Below, in pieces: positions 1-5,498 of a stretch of DNA of 7,582 bases; positions within the stretch are counted from its first letter, which is position 1; every line of letters starts with the position of its first letter. The stretch is from positions 1,546 to 9,127 of the forward strand of contig JAQVQT010000069.1 of assembly GCA_028701435.1 (NCBI GenBank). The letters are read 5' to 3'. The position numbers were made by a program, and so were the translations under genes. The notes under the pieces are model-generated. The model was given only the letters and a program-made list of their open reading frames with translations. It had not been told where the DNA came from and searched no databases. Origin of the DNA: Smithellaceae bacterium. Its GTDB lineage: Bacteria; Desulfobacterota; Syntrophia; Syntrophales; Smithellaceae.

Positions 1-108
1 CCGGGCCAGAAGCAGCTTTTCCTCCGTGTTCATGCTGTTGCCCGGAGACTGTTCTCCATCCCGAAGAGACGTGTCAAAAATATAAACGTGATTTTTATCC
101 TTCTTCAT
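1..108 (-). CDS. leuA: 2-isopropylmalate synthase, N-terminal fragment
   Basis: This is the first 36 codons of a gene that leaves the window on the left. The peptide contains [16 protein letters not shown] followed by [12 protein letters not shown], the N-terminal signature of the DRE-TIM metallolyase family. The D-T-x-L-R-D-G-E-Q segment carries the metal-binding Asp and catalytic Arg. LeuA condenses acetyl-CoA with 2-oxoisovalerate in the first committed step of leucine synthesis in the cytoplasm. Citramalate and homocitrate synthases share the motif, but QSPG plus SMNTEEK fits LeuA best, and the Leu-rich leader ORF upstream supports it independently. The ATG at 108 is preceded by AAGGAG (120-115) with 6-nt spacing. 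Expression is probably controlled by the attenuator at 154-228. The rest of the protein cannot be seen. Confidence 0.88.
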   Translation of the reverse strand, partial: MKKDKNHVYIFDTSLRDGEQSPGNSMNTEEKLLLAR

Positions 109-153
109 CCTGTGCTCCTTTCGCTCATAAAAATAAAAACCATTCGCTGCAAT

Positions 154-187
154 AAAAAAGGCCGCGGGTTCCGCCCACGGCCTTTTT
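154..187 (-). terminator. Leader terminator (attenuator) upstream of leuA
   Basis: Arms 160-168 and 174-182 form a 9-bp GC-rich stem (GGCCG/CGGCC plus GGG/CCC with one C-A mismatch) around a 5-nt loop. An A6 tract (154-159) and a T5 tract (183-187) extend it. Read on the minus strand it is a stem followed by U6 and ATT, ending 45 nt before the leuA ATG. As it lies between the leader ORF and leuA, it is best read as a regulated attenuator. It is also symmetrical enough to act in both directions. Confidence 0.75.
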
Positions 188-228
188 AGGTACTTCGTTA
201 TGCTTTACTTTCAGCGACGACCTAAAAA
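183..228 (-). promoter_or_regulatory. Candidate antiterminator pairing in leuA leader
   Basis: On the minus strand TTTTTAGGT (228-220) is perfectly complementary to ACCTAAAAA (191-183), with a 28-nt loop. A further GCCC/GGGC pairing is possible beyond an internal loop. The 3' arm contains the A-tract that begins the terminator hairpin, so the two structures compete. The 5' arm is codons 35-37 of the leader ORF. A ribosome reaching the stop codon would mask it and allow termination, while one stalled on the Leu run (codons 15-27) would leave it free. The folding energies were not calculated. Confidence 0.5.
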
Positions 229-330
229 CGACGGGCAGGCGGCCTTGACCAACAGGCGCAACAGGGCGAGGCCCAAAAGCAGGGTCAAAAAAGCGCCGGC
301 CGGAATGGTTGTCGTCGTATCGCTGAACAT
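211..330 (-). CDS. Leucine-rich 39-aa leader peptide (leuL-like)
   Basis: A 39-codon ORF runs from ATG (330-328) to TGA (213-211) with AAGGA at 340-336, 5 nt upstream. Ten of the 39 residues are Leu. Nine of these fall in codons 15-27 (AFLTLLLGLALLRLLV), as TTG, CTG, CTT and CTC codons. The ORF sits in the leuA leader, after a candidate promoter and before an intrinsic terminator. Codons 35-37 (TTT TTA GGT) are the 5' arm of the pairing that would compete with that terminator. This is the layout of an amino-acid attenuation leader peptide, where scarce Leu-tRNA stalls the ribosome on the Leu run. The peptide need not be homologous to E. coli LeuL. The alternative is a genuine single-pass membrane miniprotein, since codons 13-28 would also make one transmembrane helix. 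Confidence 0.68.
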   Translation of the reverse strand: MFSDTTTTIPAGAFLTLLLGLALLRLLVKAACPSFLGRR

Positions 331-363
331 GATATTCCTTTGCATGAAAAAAACTGGATGTGC

Positions 364-392
364 CTGTTAATGCAAAATGCGAAGTTTGTCAA
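364..392 (-). promoter_or_regulatory. Sigma-70-type promoter for leader-leuA
   Basis: A perfect -35 TTGACA (392-387) is followed after 17 nt by a weak -10 TAACAG (369-364, 3 of 6 matches). Transcription would start near 357, giving a 5' leader of about 25 nt before the 39-codon ORF. Placement fits an attenuated operon; the poor -10 keeps confidence moderate. Confidence 0.45.
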
Positions 393-404
393 AACTTTTT
401 TCAA

Positions 405-420
405 TCCCGCTTTGGCGGGA
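405..420. repeat. Short GC palindrome TCCCGC-TTTG-GCGGGA
   Basis: A perfect 6-bp inverted repeat with a 4-nt loop lies just upstream of the leuA-leader -35 box. It has no T-tract directly after it in either direction, so it is not a clear terminator. It may be a binding site or a remnant of a palindromic repeat. Confidence 0.4.
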
Positions 421-504
421 CGAGTGTTGATTCTACGCGGCTTGCTGCGAGGTGATGACGTTCACTTCATGCCTGGACAGCTTGCTGAGAGGCGGTTGAT
501 TAAA
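421..504. other. Non-coding stretch with a near-exact 12-bp direct repeat
   Basis: No convincing gene is present. Two 12-mers, CTTGCTGCGAGG (441-452) and CTTGCTGAGAGG (481-492), match at 11 positions and lie 40 bp apart. A minus-strand reading (498-433) could be a gene tail ending in VNVITSQQAA. It is separated from the neighbouring gene by a terminator and has no start, so at most it is a relic. Confidence 0.25.
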
Positions 505-530
505 GAAAGGGGAGCCGAAGCTCCCCTTTC
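505..530 (-). terminator. Intrinsic terminator of the LTxxQ protein gene
   Basis: A perfect 11-bp stem (505-515 / 520-530) closes a 4-nt loop. On the minus strand the loop is C-UUCG-G, a very stable tetraloop. TTTA follows, a short U-tract. It lies 24 bp after the stop of the 555-1067 gene. Confidence 0.7.
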
Positions 531-554
531 CAAAGGAGGGATGGGCAAATTGGC

Positions 555-1067
555 TTATTGATACATACCCATTCCTAAACCGGGTCCGGGACCCTGGCCG
601 GCGCCGAATCCGCAGTCGCCTCTCATTCCGCCGCGGGGGCCAAAGCCTGTTTTCCCGCCCCATCGCGAGTTGGCCAGTTTATCCTTTTGTTCAGGCGTCA
701 AAACCTTGTTCATTTCAAATCTTAAAGAGGTTGCCTTGTCCTCCAATTCGTTTCTCAACGTTCGGAGCTCCTTTTGAGCCGTGGTGATTTTTCCCTTGTC
801 CGGATTGGTCTGCAGCCACAGTCTTCGCAATTCCACGGATTTGTCAAAAATCTTTTCCCGGACGGGTCTCGTGGCTTTGTAGTTTGCGTCCCGCAGGGCT
901 TCGATTTTACCTTTCTGGTCATCGGTCAGGTTTAATCTTTCCAGGCCTGCATTCCCGCAGGGTCCGTAACCTCTGCCTTTTCCCGGGCCGGGTCCCCAGG
1001 CGAAAGCCGAAGTCGTTAAAAGCAAGCCCACCAAAACGGCTGTTAGCGTTAATGTGATTTTCTTCAT
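555..1067 (-). CDS. Periplasmic LTxxQ-motif stress protein (ZraP/Spy/CpxP-like)
   Basis: The 170-aa product begins with a Sec signal peptide (KK, hydrophobic 5-20, cleavage likely after AFA at 23), so it acts in the periplasm. The mature part holds two LTxxQ-type motifs, LTDDQ at 47-51 and LTPEQ at 123-127, with a basic, helical middle. These are hallmarks of the Spy/CpxP/ZraP fold, small dimeric or oligomeric chaperones or metal buffers. The ends are Gly/Pro-rich (GPGPGKGRGYG near the N-terminus, GPGPGLGMGM at the C-terminus). Cys37 and Cys152 are present but the mature protein has no His, so classical His-based zinc binding is not evident. AAGGAG lies 7 nt before the ATG. A sigma-54 promoter precedes it, and a divergent kinase/NtrC-type regulator pair makes this a zraP-zraSR-like locus. 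Exact ligand and function are unknown. Confidence 0.82.
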   Translation of the reverse strand: MKKITLTLTAVLVGLLLTTSAFAWGPGPGKGRGYGPCGNAGLERLNLTDDQKGKIEALRDANYKATRPVREKIFDKSVELRRLWLQTNPDKGKITTAQKELRTLRNELEDKATSLRFEMNKVLTPEQKDKLANSRWGGKTGFGPRGGMRGDCGFGAGQGPGPGLGMGMYQ

Positions 1068-1114
1068 GGTGCATCTCCTTTTTCATTTATTTCTGATCAG
1101 TTGCCGATTTATAG

Positions 1115-1130
1115 AGCAAGGAATGGGCCA
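1115..1130 (-). promoter_or_regulatory. Sigma-54 (-24/-12) promoter of the LTxxQ gene
   Basis: Read on the minus strand, TGGCCC (1130-1125), N5, TTGCT (1119-1115) matches the consensus TGGCAC-N5-TTGCW at all but one position and keeps the strict GG-N10-GC spacing. Predicted start is near 1104, 37 nt before the ATG at 1067. The adjacent response regulator has the GAFTGA loop needed to activate sigma-54, so it is the natural candidate activator. Confidence 0.78.
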
Positions 1131-1155
1131 ACTAATCCAATTGTATGTAATCATT

Positions 1156-1189
1156 GGCAATATTTAAAATTAGCAGAATTTAATTTGCC
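1156..1189. promoter_or_regulatory. Imperfect dyad GGCAA...TTGCC, possible activator site
   Basis: GGCAA (1156-1160) and TTGCC (1185-1189) flank an AT-rich, partly symmetrical interior (TTAAAATT / AATTTAAT). It lies roughly 50-85 bp upstream of the predicted sigma-54 start, about where an enhancer-binding regulator could sit. It also overlaps the -35 of the divergent kinase promoter. Its role is inferred from position only. Confidence 0.3.
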
Positions 1190-1213
1190 TTTTGCCCGCG
1201 TTGGACGGATAAT
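1185..1213 (+). promoter_or_regulatory. Sigma-70-type promoter for the kinase-regulator operon
   Basis: TTGCCT (1185-1190, 4 of 6), 17-nt spacer, GATAAT (1208-1213, 5 of 6). Start would be near 1220, about 57 nt before the kinase ATG. No GG-N10-GC sigma-54 motif is seen in this direction. Confidence 0.45.
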
Positions 1214-1256
1214 ACGTATCCAATTTTGGTATCCAGGTGGGTCCATTGTATCCAGG
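1207..1256. repeat. Palindrome plus TATCCA direct repeats in the kinase leader
   Basis: The element GGATA-N5-TATCC (1207-1221) encloses the perfect palindrome ATACGTAT (1212-1219). TATCCA then recurs at 1217, 1230 and 1249; the last two extend to TATCCAGG and are 19 bp apart. The cluster overlaps the candidate -10 and the 5' leader of the kinase operon, which suits an operator or activator array. Confidence 0.35.
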
Positions 1257-1276
1257 TTTTTGCGGGAGGAAAGCAC

Positions 1277-2965
1277 ATGCCTGAGAAAAAAAAGAGAAAA
1301 GTCCGCTTTGATATTTCCGTCTGGGTGGTCATCAGTGCCGTTGCGGTCTTAGCCGTCATTTTGGGGATGATGATGTTCATGCAGTTTCAGCATGCCCAGA
1401 ATCAGGCCCGAATGCTGCTGATCGATAAGGGAACAACGCTGATTCATTCCTTTGAATCGGGGCTGCGCCTCCTTCCGGAGCAGATGGAAGAAGATTTCTA
1501 TCTTCAGAAACTGCTGATGGAAACCGCACAGCAGCCGGATGTGGATTACCTGATGGTCACGGACGACGAAGGTCATATTCTCGCGGATAGCGATCCTTCC
1601 ATGCTGGGCCTGCCCTACGGACTGGATCTGGAGGTGAAAAAGATTGCGCAAAGCCGGAACATTCACTGGCGGCAGACGGCCAATCCCGAAGGCGCCGGCA
1701 CGTTTGAGGTTTATCGGGGGTTTTCTTTGACGACGGGCGAATCCGGGAAAAGAGACCGGATTGTTTATGTCGGATTCAATATGGCGAAAATCGAAAAGGC
1801 TTCCCGGGAAGACGCGCTGCGGACGGCGGCGACGGCGCTCGTTCTTGTCCTGATCGGCTCTCTGGCCATCGTTTCTCTTTTCCTGGTCCAGGCGTATCGT
1901 CTGGCGCGCCTGTCTCTCTCGCGGGTAACCGTTTTTTCGGAAGCCCTCGTTAAAAATATGCCCATCGCGCTTCTGGCGGTGGACCGGGAAGGGAAGATGG
2001 CCGCCTGCAACGAGCAGGCAAACGGCCTGCTTGCCGTCTCCCCCGCGGAAGCGGTGGGACGGGAGGCTTCCCGCGTTCTGCCCGAACCGTTTTTGCGGCT
2101 GCTGGAAGACGTTCAGGGACGGACCGGTCCGGTTGCAGAGGACATTCATTGGACTTCCGAAACCGGTGAACAGATCTGGGAAGCGGTCGCAGCGGTTTTT
2201 TCCGACGATGAGGATCGGGAAGGGAGGATTCTCCTGGCCCGCAATGTGACGGGTGTCCGGCAGATGGAAAGGGAGGTTGCCCGCAGCCGCCACCTGAACG
2301 CCCTTGCGTCGCTGGCCGCCGGCGTGGCGCATGAAATCCGCAATCCGCTGAGCTCCATCAAGGGATTTGCCGTTTATTTCAAAAAAAAGCTGACCGGGAA
2401 CAAGGATGACGAAGAAACGGCCGACATCATGATCGCGGAGACCGAAAGGCTCAACCGCGTCATCAGCCAGCTGATTGAATTTGCCCGTCCGCTGGTTTTG
2501 AAAAGGGAGCCTGCGGACCTGGAGGACCTGGTGCGCCAGACGCTTCGCCTGGTGACGGCCGAAGCGGAGCAAAACGCCGTGGCGATTGAAATCCGGGCGG
2601 GGGAGGGGTTTCCCCGGGCCGAGGTTGATCCGGACAAGGTCCGGCAGGTGCTGCTCAATATTTTCTTAAACGCGTTGGCGGCAATGCCCGGCGGCGGAAG
2701 TCTGTCGATCGCGCTGAACCGTCTGGAAGATGCTCTGGAAATTGCGGTCTCCGACACCGGAGAAGGGATTCGTGAGGAGAACCTGCCCAGAATTTATGAT
2801 CCGTATTACACCTCAAAGCCGGCCGGGACCGGTTTGGGCCTTGCGGTCGCGCAAAAGATCATGGACGCGCACGGCGGTGCGATTGAGGTGGAAAGCCGTG
2901 AAGGGGCCGGGACGCGGGTTACGCTGCGCTTCCCGCACACGGAAAAGGAAGGAATGGGGCAATGA
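1277..2965 (+). CDS. Membrane sensor histidine kinase, ZraS-like
   Basis: The 562-aa kinase has transmembrane helices near 14-36 and 186-205. These enclose a periplasmic Cache/PDC-like sensor whose core reads DVDYLMVTDDEGHILADSDP (88-107). A cytoplasmic PAS domain follows (about 222-330; FSEALVKNMPIALLAVD). The H-box is HEIRNPLSS with phospho-acceptor His352. The HATPase_c domain has the N-box NIFLNALAAM (461-470), G1 DTGEGI (493-498) and G2 GTGLGLA (517-523). It should autophosphorylate and pass phosphate to the regulator encoded next, with a 4-bp ATGA overlap. I chose ATG 1277 because GGAGG (1265-1269) lies 7 nt upstream; an earlier in-frame TTG at 1226 lacks a site. Divergence from an LTxxQ protein gene suggests ZraS-type envelope or metal stress sensing, but the real signal is unknown. 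Confidence 0.88.
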   Translation: MPEKKKRKVRFDISVWVVISAVAVLAVILGMMMFMQFQHAQNQARMLLIDKGTTLIHSFESGLRLLPEQMEEDFYLQKLLMETAQQPDVDYLMVTDDEGHILADSDPSMLGLPYGLDLEVKKIAQSRNIHWRQTANPEGAGTFEVYRGFSLTTGESGKRDRIVYVGFNMAKIEKASREDALRTAATALVLVLIGSLAIVSLFLVQAYRLARLSLSRVTVFSEALVKNMPIALLAVDREGKMAACNEQANGLLAVSPAEAVGREASRVLPEPFLRLLEDVQGRTGPVAEDIHWTSETGEQIWEAVAAVFSDDEDREGRILLARNVTGVRQMEREVARSRHLNALASLAAGVAHEIRNPLSSIKGFAVYFKKKLTGNKDDEETADIMIAETERLNRVISQLIEFARPLVLKREPADLEDLVRQTLRLVTAEAEQNAVAIEIRAGEGFPRAEVDPDKVRQVLLNIFLNALAAMPGGGSLSIALNRLEDALEIAVSDTGEGIREENLPRIYDPYYTSKPAGTGLGLAVAQKIMDAHGGAIEVESREGAGTRVTLRFPHTEKEGMGQ

Positions 2966-4326
2966 ACGATACGCTGGAGATTTTGATCGTGGACGACGAT
3001 GCGGTTCACCGAAGGGCGGTCAGGCTCAACATGGCCGGCTGGGGATATTCCGTCACGGAGGCGGACGACGGCGAAGAAGCCGTCCGGCAGGCTCACTTGA
3101 AGACCTTTGACCTGATCCTGATGGACATTCGCATGACGAGAATGTCGGGTCTGGAAGCCCTCGAGCAGATCAAGAAAATCCAACCGGCCGTTCCGGTGAT
3201 CATCATGACGGCCTACGCGTCGGTGGAAACCGCTGTTAGCGCCATGAAAATGGGCGCCGATGATTACCTGACCAAACCGCTGAACTACGACGAGCTGCAA
3301 ATCAAAATCGAGCGAACGGCGGAGCGCCGCCGACTGAAGAACGAGAATGAATATCTGAAGGAAAGGCTGGGCGAGAAGTTCGACCGCCGGAATCTGATCG
3401 GCCGAAGCGAACCCATGATCCGGCTTCTGGAAATGGTGGAGCAGGTCGCAGCGACGCAGGCCACGGTGCTCGTTACCGGAGAATCGGGAACCGGGAAGGA
3501 AATGATCGCCAATGCGATCCATTTCAACAGCCCCCGCCGGGAATCTTCCTTTGTGAAGATCAACTGCGCGGCGCTTACCGAAACGCTTCTGGAGTCGGAG
3601 TTGTTCGGCCATGAGAAAGGCGCGTTTACCGGCGCGGACCGCAGGCGGGAAGGAAAGTTTGTTCAGGCCGACGGGGGCAGCATTTTCCTGGACGAGGTGA
3701 GCGAAATGTCGCCCGCCATGCAGGTGAAGCTTCTGCGGGTCCTGCAGGAGCGGGAGCTGACGCGCGTGGGCGGTCAGGACGTGGTCAAGGTGGATGTTCG
3801 CCTGATTGCCGCCTCCAACAAGGATTTGAAAAAGGAGATTCGCGAAGGACGGTTCCGCGAAGATCTATTCTACCGGCTGAATGTCGTTGCGCTGACGCTC
3901 CCGCCGCTCAGGGAAAGGGCGGAAGACATTCCGCTTCTGGCGCAGCACTTTCTCACGCTGTTTGCCCGGCGCAACGCCAAGACCATCTCCGGTTTTACAC
4001 CCCGGGCAATGCAAAAGCTCGCGGCCTACACCTGGCCCGGCAACGTCCGCGAGCTGATGAACGCCGTGGAGCGGGCCGTGGTCCTGTCCCGCTCCGATAC
4101 GGTGGACGAAGACGAACTGGTTTTTCCGATGGCGGACCAGAGCCTTTCCCCGGACGCTCCCCGCTCGCCTGCGCCGACGGCGGGCCTGCCGCTGGAGGAG
4201 GTGGAGAGGCAAAGCATTCTGGAGGCGGTCAAAGCGGCCGGAGGCAACAAAAGCGAAGCCGCGCGCCGTCTGGGCATCACCCGCAAAACCCTGCGCAAGA
4301 AGCTTGCAAAGTATGAGAGTAACTGA
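2962..4326 (+). CDS. NtrC-family sigma-54-dependent response regulator, ZraR-like
   Basis: The 454-aa protein has the full three-domain layout. The receiver (1-120) has the acidic pair Asp11/Asp12, phospho-acceptor Asp55 in LMDIRM, Thr83 and Lys105. The AAA+ ATPase (about 144-375) has Walker A GESGTGKE (173-180), the sigma-54-contacting loop GAFTGA (220-225), Walker B IFLDE (241-245) and WPGNVREL (358-365). A Fis-type helix-turn-helix occupies about 415-450 (NKSEAARRLGITRKTLRKKL). All catalytic and sigma-54-contact residues are intact, so it should be a working enhancer-binding activator. It is co-translated with the kinase through ATGA. The nearest sigma-54 promoter in the window belongs to the divergent LTxxQ gene, the expected target. 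About 35 residues between ATPase and helix-turn-helix form a Pro/Ala/Ser-rich linker. Confidence 0.92.
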   Translation: MNDTLEILIVDDDAVHRRAVRLNMAGWGYSVTEADDGEEAVRQAHLKTFDLILMDIRMTRMSGLEALEQIKKIQPAVPVIIMTAYASVETAVSAMKMGADDYLTKPLNYDELQIKIERTAERRRLKNENEYLKERLGEKFDRRNLIGRSEPMIRLLEMVEQVAATQATVLVTGESGTGKEMIANAIHFNSPRRESSFVKINCAALTETLLESELFGHEKGAFTGADRRREGKFVQADGGSIFLDEVSEMSPAMQVKLLRVLQERELTRVGGQDVVKVDVRLIAASNKDLKKEIREGRFREDLFYRLNVVALTLPPLRERAEDIPLLAQHFLTLFARRNAKTISGFTPRAMQKLAAYTWPGNVRELMNAVERAVVLSRSDTVDEDELVFPMADQSLSPDAPRSPAPTAGLPLEEVERQSILEAVKAAGGNKSEAARRLGITRKTLRKKLAKYESN

Positions 4327-4330
4327 TGTG

Positions 4331-4350
4331 AACCGTTTCGTAATGGTTTT
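4331..4350 (+). terminator. Weak terminator after the regulator gene
   Basis: AACCGTT (4331-4337) pairs with AATGGTT (4342-4348) around TCGT, giving 7 bp with one G-U, followed by TT and ATC. The stem is short and AT-rich, but it begins 5 bp after the stop codon. Confidence 0.35.
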
Positions 4351-4376
4351 ATCAAATGGAACATGATGTTGCAGCT

Positions 4377-4390
4377 ACCCGCCTACGGGT
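4377..4390 (-). terminator. Small hairpin downstream of vapC
   Basis: ACCCG (4377-4381) and CGGGT (4386-4390) form a 5-bp stem with a 4-nt loop, 17 bp past the vapC stop. No U-tract follows, so termination is doubtful. Confidence 0.2.
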
Positions 4391-4406
4391 GACCGGTGTG
4401 GAGGGA

Positions 4407-4817
4407 TCATGAAACCGGCTCAAATATTTTCAATGCTTTAATCGCCTTTGCCATATTCGTAAAGTCATGATCGTTGTGAAGAAGAAACAAATCGTTCTCT
4501 ATGGCGGTTTGAGCGATGAGTAAATCAATGGTGCTGCGTATGGTTACTCCGGATCGCCGGCAAACAAAGTTAAGCTGCGCAGCCCGTTCGTAGGATTCCT
4601 TCCCTAGCGTCAGAAAATAGAAGGGAATGGTTTCCAGGTACTCCTGGAGCTTCCGGTATTCCGTGATTGTCCGGGCGCCTTGCAGCACTTCCAGATAAAT
4701 CAATTCGTTTATCCCATAGGGCGTCCCGTTTTCGAGTATTTTACCAAAAGCGGAAACCGAAGTATTTTCAATACCTTTTAAATAATCAATCAACACTGAC
4801 GTGTCGACTAAGATCAT
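4407..4817 (-). CDS. vapC: VapC-type PIN-domain toxin ribonuclease
   Basis: The 136-aa protein spans one PIN domain. The N-terminal MILVDTSVLIDYLKG supplies Asp5. Glu43 lies in NELIYLEVLQG, Asp98 in STIDLLIAQTA, and the last acidic cluster is N115-D116-H117-D118. These are the metal-binding residues of VapC endoribonucleases, which usually cleave tRNA or rRNA when free of antitoxin. Its ATG overlaps the antitoxin stop by 4 bp (ATGA). The gene is AT-richer than the kinase/regulator pair, consistent with recent acquisition. The catalytic residues are intact, so it is probably functional. The RNA target cannot be predicted. Confidence 0.9.
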   Translation of the reverse strand: MILVDTSVLIDYLKGIENTSVSAFGKILENGTPYGINELIYLEVLQGARTITEYRKLQEYLETIPFYFLTLGKESYERAAQLNFVCRRSGVTIRSTIDLLIAQTAIENDLFLLHNDHDFTNMAKAIKALKIFEPVS

Positions 4818-5017
4818 CTGCCTTCTCTCATTTTTTTGTAATCGTAACCGTCAGCAAAAAGGATCTTGCCCTTCAGATCGCGTAAGCTCCTCACTTTTTT
4901 GTTCTTGACGAATTCCTTTAAAGCCGTTTCGATTAAATCTTTTTTTGTACGTATATTTCCGGCGTATTTAAACGCTTCGACAATCAGTTGATCATCTAAA
5001 ACGATATTCGTTCTCAT
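4814..5017 (-). CDS. vapB: VapB-type antitoxin
   Basis: The 67-aa protein starts MRTNIVLDDQLIVEAFKYAG, the strand and first helix of a VapB-family DNA-binding dimerisation domain. TKKDLIETALKEFVKNKK follows as the second helix. The tail GKILFADGYDYKKMR resembles the extended segment with which VapB antitoxins wrap and block the PIN active site. I chose ATG 5017 over an upstream in-frame start at 5065 because AGGAGG lies just before it and the family begins at M-R-T-N. The upstream start also falls on the promoter's -35. With VapC it should repress its own promoter through the palindromes at 5019-5051. Confidence 0.88.
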   Translation of the reverse strand: MRTNIVLDDQLIVEAFKYAGNIRTKKDLIETALKEFVKNKKVRSLRDLKGKILFADGYDYKKMREGR

Positions 5018-5018
5018 G

Positions 5019-5038
5019 ATACACCTCCTGATGTGTAT
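5019..5038. promoter_or_regulatory. Inverted repeat, likely VapB(C) operator
   Basis: ATACAC (5019-5024) and GTGTAT (5033-5038) are perfect 6-bp arms 8 bp apart. They overlap the end of the -10, the predicted start and the antitoxin ribosome-binding site. This position suits autorepression by the VapBC complex. As RNA it could partly hide the ribosome-binding site. Confidence 0.5.
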
Positions 5039-5065
5039 TGTAATGCGCATTCGTGCTTTCGTCAA
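5037..5065 (-). promoter_or_regulatory. Strong vapBC promoter
   Basis: TTGACG (5065-5060), 17-nt spacer, TACAAT (5042-5037): 5 of 6 in both boxes with ideal spacing. The spacer contains the 10-bp palindrome AATGCGCATT (5042-5051). Start is predicted near 5030, giving a very short leader. Confidence 0.75.
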
Positions 5066-5134
5066 ATTTTTTTTGCAAGGAGATCTTCTTTCATCTTCTG
5101 AAAATAAATGATCGATTTTAGAAAAGATAAACGC

Positions 5135-5166
5135 AAAGGGCCGCTCTCATCGGAGAGCGGCCCTTT
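5135..5166 (-). terminator. Bidirectional intrinsic terminator
   Basis: A perfect 14-bp stem (5135-5148 / 5153-5166) with loop ATCG is flanked by an A-run on one side and T4 on the other. It follows the anchor-domain pseudogene on the minus strand by 22 bp and insulates vapBC from read-through. Confidence 0.85.
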
Positions 5167-5188
5167 TAGATACTCAAATCATCAGGGG

Positions 5189-5498
5189 TTAGAAGGAATA
5201 ATGGATTCCGGCGTTCCACACGGGGTGTGTTTTGCCGTCGTAGCCGGGGACAAAAGCGGCGCCTGCTTTGAACAAGAAGTTCGCCAGGAAACGGGCGCTC
5301 AGGCCGCGGGCTATGGCAACCTGTGGCATGTAACCACCGGTGCCAACGCCGATGGCAAATCTTTTGCTCGGCTCCACCTGGGGCAATGCCGCCAGAGCGG
5401 AGACCATGGGTAAACCGGCGCCGGGCTTCCTTCTGCGCGTGCGCAGTTGCCGATAACGCAGAAACAACGATAATCGTCAATATGATTTCACGAAACAT
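5189..5498 (-). pseudogene. Frameshifted mini YadA-type anchor protein
   Basis: Two frames join into one product of about 102 aa. From ATG 5498, residues 1-22 are a clear Sec signal peptide (MFREIILTIIVVSALSATAHA). A shift of one base near 5427-5435 (CAGAAGGAAGCCC) moves into a frame encoding MVSALAALPQVEPSKRFAIG, then GGYMPQVAIARGLSARF, and ending NAGIHYSF before TAA at 5191-5189. The second part resembles the C-terminal YadA anchor: the ALAALPQ helix, then four beta-strands ending in an aromatic residue. Trimeric autotransporters use it to build an outer-membrane barrel. There is no passenger between signal and anchor. Removing one base restores an uninterrupted frame. It could be a decayed adhesin end, a real anchor-only protein hit by a frameshift, or a sequencing error. 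The ribosome-binding site is weak. Confidence 0.6.

Noticed and set aside
340..561. 73-codon plus-strand open frame
   Set aside because: It crosses a promoter, a palindrome and a terminator of minus-strand genes and looks non-coding.
1226..1276. TTG start extending the kinase by 17 residues
   Set aside because: No ribosome-binding site before it, and it overlaps the promoter start region; ATG 1277 has GGAGG at 7 nt.
1101..1276. Sigma-54 promoter for the kinase operon
   Set aside because: Each GG on the plus strand was checked for GC after 10 nt and none fits.
1349..2572. Long (407-codon) minus-strand open frame
   Set aside because: It is antisense to the complete histidine kinase, is Arg/Pro/His-rich without domains, and arises from GC-biased codon use of the real gene.
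2806..3612. 268-codon minus-strand open frame
   Set aside because: Antisense to the kinase end and the response-regulator receiver domain; no recognisable motif.
5018..5065. Upstream start extending the VapB antitoxin by 16 residues
   Set aside because: It falls on the -35 box and would precede the transcript start; ATG 5017 follows AGGAGG and matches the family N-terminus.
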